From: Maribellus comscasis
Lineage (GTDB): Bacteria; Bacteroidota; Bacteroidia; Bacteroidales; Prolixibacteraceae
Length of the DNA: 64,000 nt
Reading direction: 5' to 3'
Assembly: GCF_009762775.1 (NCBI RefSeq)
Contig: NZ_CP046401.1
Location: 7,080,001 to 7,144,000, forward strand
The position numbers were made by a program, and so were the translations under genes. Each line of letters starts with the position of its first letter. Positions within the stretch are counted from its first letter, which is position 1. Positions 61,854 through 64,000 of the stretch are shown piece after piece. A model generated the notes under the pieces. That model searched no databases. It was not told the DNA's origin and saw only the letters and a program-made list of their open reading frames with translations.

Positions 61854-63539
61854 ATGAACGACGATAAAAAGATTATTTTTTCGATGTATAAGGTGAGTAA
61901 AATTTACCCGCCCAACAAGACTGTTATAAAAAACATCTCCCTTTCATTTTTTCTGGGTGCCAAAATTGGCATCATCGGGTTAAACGGTTCAGGCAAATCA
62001 ACGCTGTTACGAATTATTGCCGGACAAGACAAAGCTTTTAACGGTGAACTGGTTTTTGCTCCCGGGTACTCGGTTGGGTTGCTGGAACAAGAGCCGCAGT
62101 TAAATGAATCAAAAACCGTAATTGATGTGGTAAAAGAAGGAATGCAGGAAACGGTGGATGTTCTCAACCGCTACGAAGAGATCAACCAGCTTTTTGGCTT
62201 ACCGGAGGTATATGAAAATCCGGATGAAATGGATAAGTTGATGGGAGAACAGGCGCAACTTCAGGAAAAAATTGACCAGTCGGATGCCTGGAACCTCGAC
62301 AGCAAACTTGAACGCGCAATGGATGCACTTCAATGTCCTCCGGATGATCAGCCCATAAGCGAACTTTCCGGTGGAGAACGTCGCCGGGTAGCGCTGTGCC
62401 GGCTGTTGCTGAAAGAACCCGACATATTACTACTCGACGAGCCTACCAACCACCTCGATGCAGAAAGCATACAGTGGCTGGAAATGCATCTTGCACAATA
62501 TTCGGGAACGGTGATCTGTATCACGCACGATCGGTATTTTCTGGATAATGTAGCTGGCTGGATTCTGGAACTCGACCGCGGACAGGGAATTCCGTGGAAA
62601 GGGAACTATACTTCGTGGCTGGAACAAAAATCAAAACGTTTGGAGCAGGAAGAAAAGGGCAGCCAGAAACGAAAAAAGACACTGGAACGTGAACTGGAAT
62701 GGGTACGCATGGCTCCGAAGGCACGTCATGCAAAATCAAAAGCCCGTTTAAGTGCTTATGATAAAATGTTAAATGAAGATGTAAAACAAAAAGAGGAAAA
62801 GCTTGAAATCTTTATTCCCAACGGGCCACGACTGGGCGACAAAGTAATTGAAATGGAAGGCGTAAAAAAAGGTTATGGCGACCGCATTTTGTTTGACGAT
62901 CTGAATTTTAAACTGCCGCCTGCAGGAATTATCGGAATAATTGGGCCCAACGGCGCAGGGAAAACTACACTGTTTAAACTGATTATGGAACAGCTGGAAG
63001 CTGATGCCGGAAAAATTGAGATTGGCGACACCGTCAAAATCAGCTATGTTGACCAAACCCATGCGGCCATTGATCCAAATAAATCGGTTTTTGAAGTTAT
63101 CTCCGGTGGAACTGAAACCATGATGCTGGGGACCCGGCAGGTCAATTCACGGGCCTATGTTGCACGTTTCAATTTTACAGGTTCCGACCAGGAAAAAAAA
63201 TGCGGTGTACTTTCCGGTGGAGAAAGAAACCGACTGCATTTGGCACTGGCGCTTAAAGCCGAAGGAAATGTGCTGCTGCTTGACGAACCGACCAACGATA
63301 TTGATGTAAATACTTTGCGTGCACTGGAAGAAGGTCTGGATAATTTTGCAGGCTGTGCCGTTGTGGTTTCCCACGACCGCTGGTTTCTTGATCGAATTGC
63401 TACTCACATTCTGGCTTTTGAAGGCGATGGAAATGTGTATTATTTTGAAGGTTCATTTACGGAATATGAAGAGAACCGCAAAAAACGCCTTGGCGATGAA
63501 GGCCCCAAACGGATAAAATATAAAAAACTAAAAGAGTAG
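61854..63539 (+). CDS. ettA: Energy-dependent translational throttle protein EttA (ABC-F ATPase)
   Basis: A 561-residue tandem ATPase, the usual EttA length. First cassette: Walker A GLNGSGKST (42-50), signature LSGGERRRVALCRLL, Walker B ILLLDEPTNHLD. Second: GPNGAGKTT, LSGGERNRLHLALAL, VLLLDEPTNDID. An arm-like helical insertion and the long PtIM linker (SKRLEQEEKGSQKRKKTLERELEWVRMAPKARHAKSKARL, about 262-302) identify the EttA type, with no transmembrane domains. It binds the ribosomal E site and gates elongation according to ATP/ADP ratio. Appears monocistronic, with terminator at 63600-63640. Confidence 0.95.
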   Translation: MNDDKKIIFSMYKVSKIYPPNKTVIKNISLSFFLGAKIGIIGLNGSGKSTLLRIIAGQDKAFNGELVFAPGYSVGLLEQEPQLNESKTVIDVVKEGMQETVDVLNRYEEINQLFGLPEVYENPDEMDKLMGEQAQLQEKIDQSDAWNLDSKLERAMDALQCPPDDQPISELSGGERRRVALCRLLLKEPDILLLDEPTNHLDAESIQWLEMHLAQYSGTVICITHDRYFLDNVAGWILELDRGQGIPWKGNYTSWLEQKSKRLEQEEKGSQKRKKTLERELEWVRMAPKARHAKSKARLSAYDKMLNEDVKQKEEKLEIFIPNGPRLGDKVIEMEGVKKGYGDRILFDDLNFKLPPAGIIGIIGPNGAGKTTLFKLIMEQLEADAGKIEIGDTVKISYVDQTHAAIDPNKSVFEVISGGTETMMLGTRQVNSRAYVARFNFTGSDQEKKCGVLSGGERNRLHLALALKAEGNVLLLDEPTNDIDVNTLRALEEGLDNFAGCAVVVSHDRWFLDRIATHILAFEGDGNVYYFEGSFTEYEENRKKRLGDEGPKRIKYKKLKE

Positions 63540-63599
63540 TGTAATAACAAAAGTGTAACTAAGAAAAAGCTACAAAATCTTTAACTCACGATAGATTAT

Positions 63600-63640
63600 A
63601 AAAATGCGTCTGGAAATATACATCTTCCGGGCGCATTTTT
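63600..63640 (+). terminator. Rho-independent terminator of ettA
   Basis: AAAAATGCG (63600-63608) pairs with CGCATTTTT (63632-63640); the stem continues imperfectly (TCTGGA with TCCGGG) and the plus-strand side ends in a T-run. It lies 60 bp after the ettA stop. Confidence 0.8.
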
Positions 63641-63779
63641 ACCAACAACTTTTCATGATCGGTTCATTCCTCTATACCACTCTATAGCGAAGTAATTGAA
63701 AACAAAAATTTTCTCTTTACAAAAAGAATCACCAATTATTCTTTCACTTAAATTTGCGCGTTATTTTTAATTCACATTA

Positions 63780-64000
63780 ATGAATGTTATAAGCAAAGTA
63801 CGTGCTGTTGAAAGGTTATATAAAGTGCTTGAAAAAGATATTCAGGAACTGCGGACACAAACAGGTATCAATTGTGTGGAAAACTGCATAAAGTGTTGTA
63901 CTACTTCACATATTATGGCAACGGCTCTCGAATTTTATCCAATGGCTTATCATTTATATCAAACCGGAGAGGCCGACAATTTCCTTGAAAAAATAGCGCA
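63780..64000 (+). CDS. Cysteine-cluster (YkgJ-like) protein, 5' part only
   Basis: An open frame from the ATG at 63780 to the window edge (73 codons), beginning MNVISKVRAVERLYKVLEKDI. The segment GINCVENCIKCCTTSHIMATALEF contains a CxxxCxxCC arrangement typical of the YkgJ/CxxCxxCC family of zinc- or Fe-S-binding proteins. TAAATTTG at 63749-63756 is a good -7 element 23 bp upstream of the start. Function unknown; the rest lies outside the window. Confidence 0.7.
   Translation, partial: MNVISKVRAVERLYKVLEKDIQELRTQTGINCVENCIKCCTTSHIMATALEFYPMAYHLYQTGEADNFLEKIA

Overview
The window reads as a chromosomal segment of an anaerobic or facultatively anaerobic Bacteroidota, most likely a marine or sediment Marinilabiliales/Prolixibacteraceae-type organism. 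The lineage signs are type IX secretion (T9SS) C-terminal sorting domains, S46 and M14 secreted peptidases, GH92 and GH51 glycosidases, DUF4251 and PqqD/HPr-kinase-like proteins, low GC, and several TAnnTTTG promoter -7 elements. The taxonomic call is inference. No rRNA, tRNA, CRISPR array, prophage or insertion sequence was recognised.

Layout. (1) 1-8438, minus strand: the 5' end of a Vor-type 2-oxoacid:ferredoxin oxidoreductase operon, preceded by a Crp/Fnr regulator that closes an aromatic-acid/phenylalanine operon (ACT protein, phenylacetate-CoA ligase, ACT protein, prephenate dehydratase, flavodoxin, aminotransferase); a porin gene lies upstream behind its own terminator. (2) 8657-15733: cytoplasmic alpha-amylase, PepSY-TM membrane protein with propeller-like inserts, methyltransferase, fused ADP-forming acyl-CoA synthetase and a universal stress protein. 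(3) 15805-32402, plus strand: a secretion/surface island with two beta-barrel proteins, a 2173-residue T9SS adhesin containing eight near-identical 240-bp repeats, a DUF1349 protein, a membrane-bound TPR/AraC regulator and two tandem two-module zinc-peptidase-like secreted proteins. (4) 32477-35951: a small secreted peptide gene, a long AT-rich spacer and a PqqD-HPr-kinase-like plus nucleotidyltransferase pair, a candidate peptide-modification system. (5) 35992-46327, minus strand: S46 dipeptidyl peptidase, GH92 mannosidase, GH51 arabinofuranosidase, DUF4251 protein, GntP permease and a DegT-type aminotransferase with a Tat-like leader. (6) 46534-55216: membrane proteins, orphan histidine kinase, class II fumarase, DUF4395 protein, an XRE/membrane-protein pair and a PhyH/TIM-barrel pair. 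(7) 55431-59096, plus strand: a second Crp/Fnr regulator followed by two short transcription units, each carrying the same TTGAC-N4-GTCAA palindrome. (8) 59131-64000: M14 carboxypeptidase, EttA and the start of a cysteine-cluster protein.

Most notable: both Crp/Fnr genes are followed within 5-10 bp of their stop codon by a 5-4-5 palindrome, and all three such palindromes lie about 34 bp upstream of a TTTG -7 core, the geometry of class II activation. Other highlights are the candidate peptide-modification locus, the paired active/degenerate peptidase modules and the mosaic repeat array.
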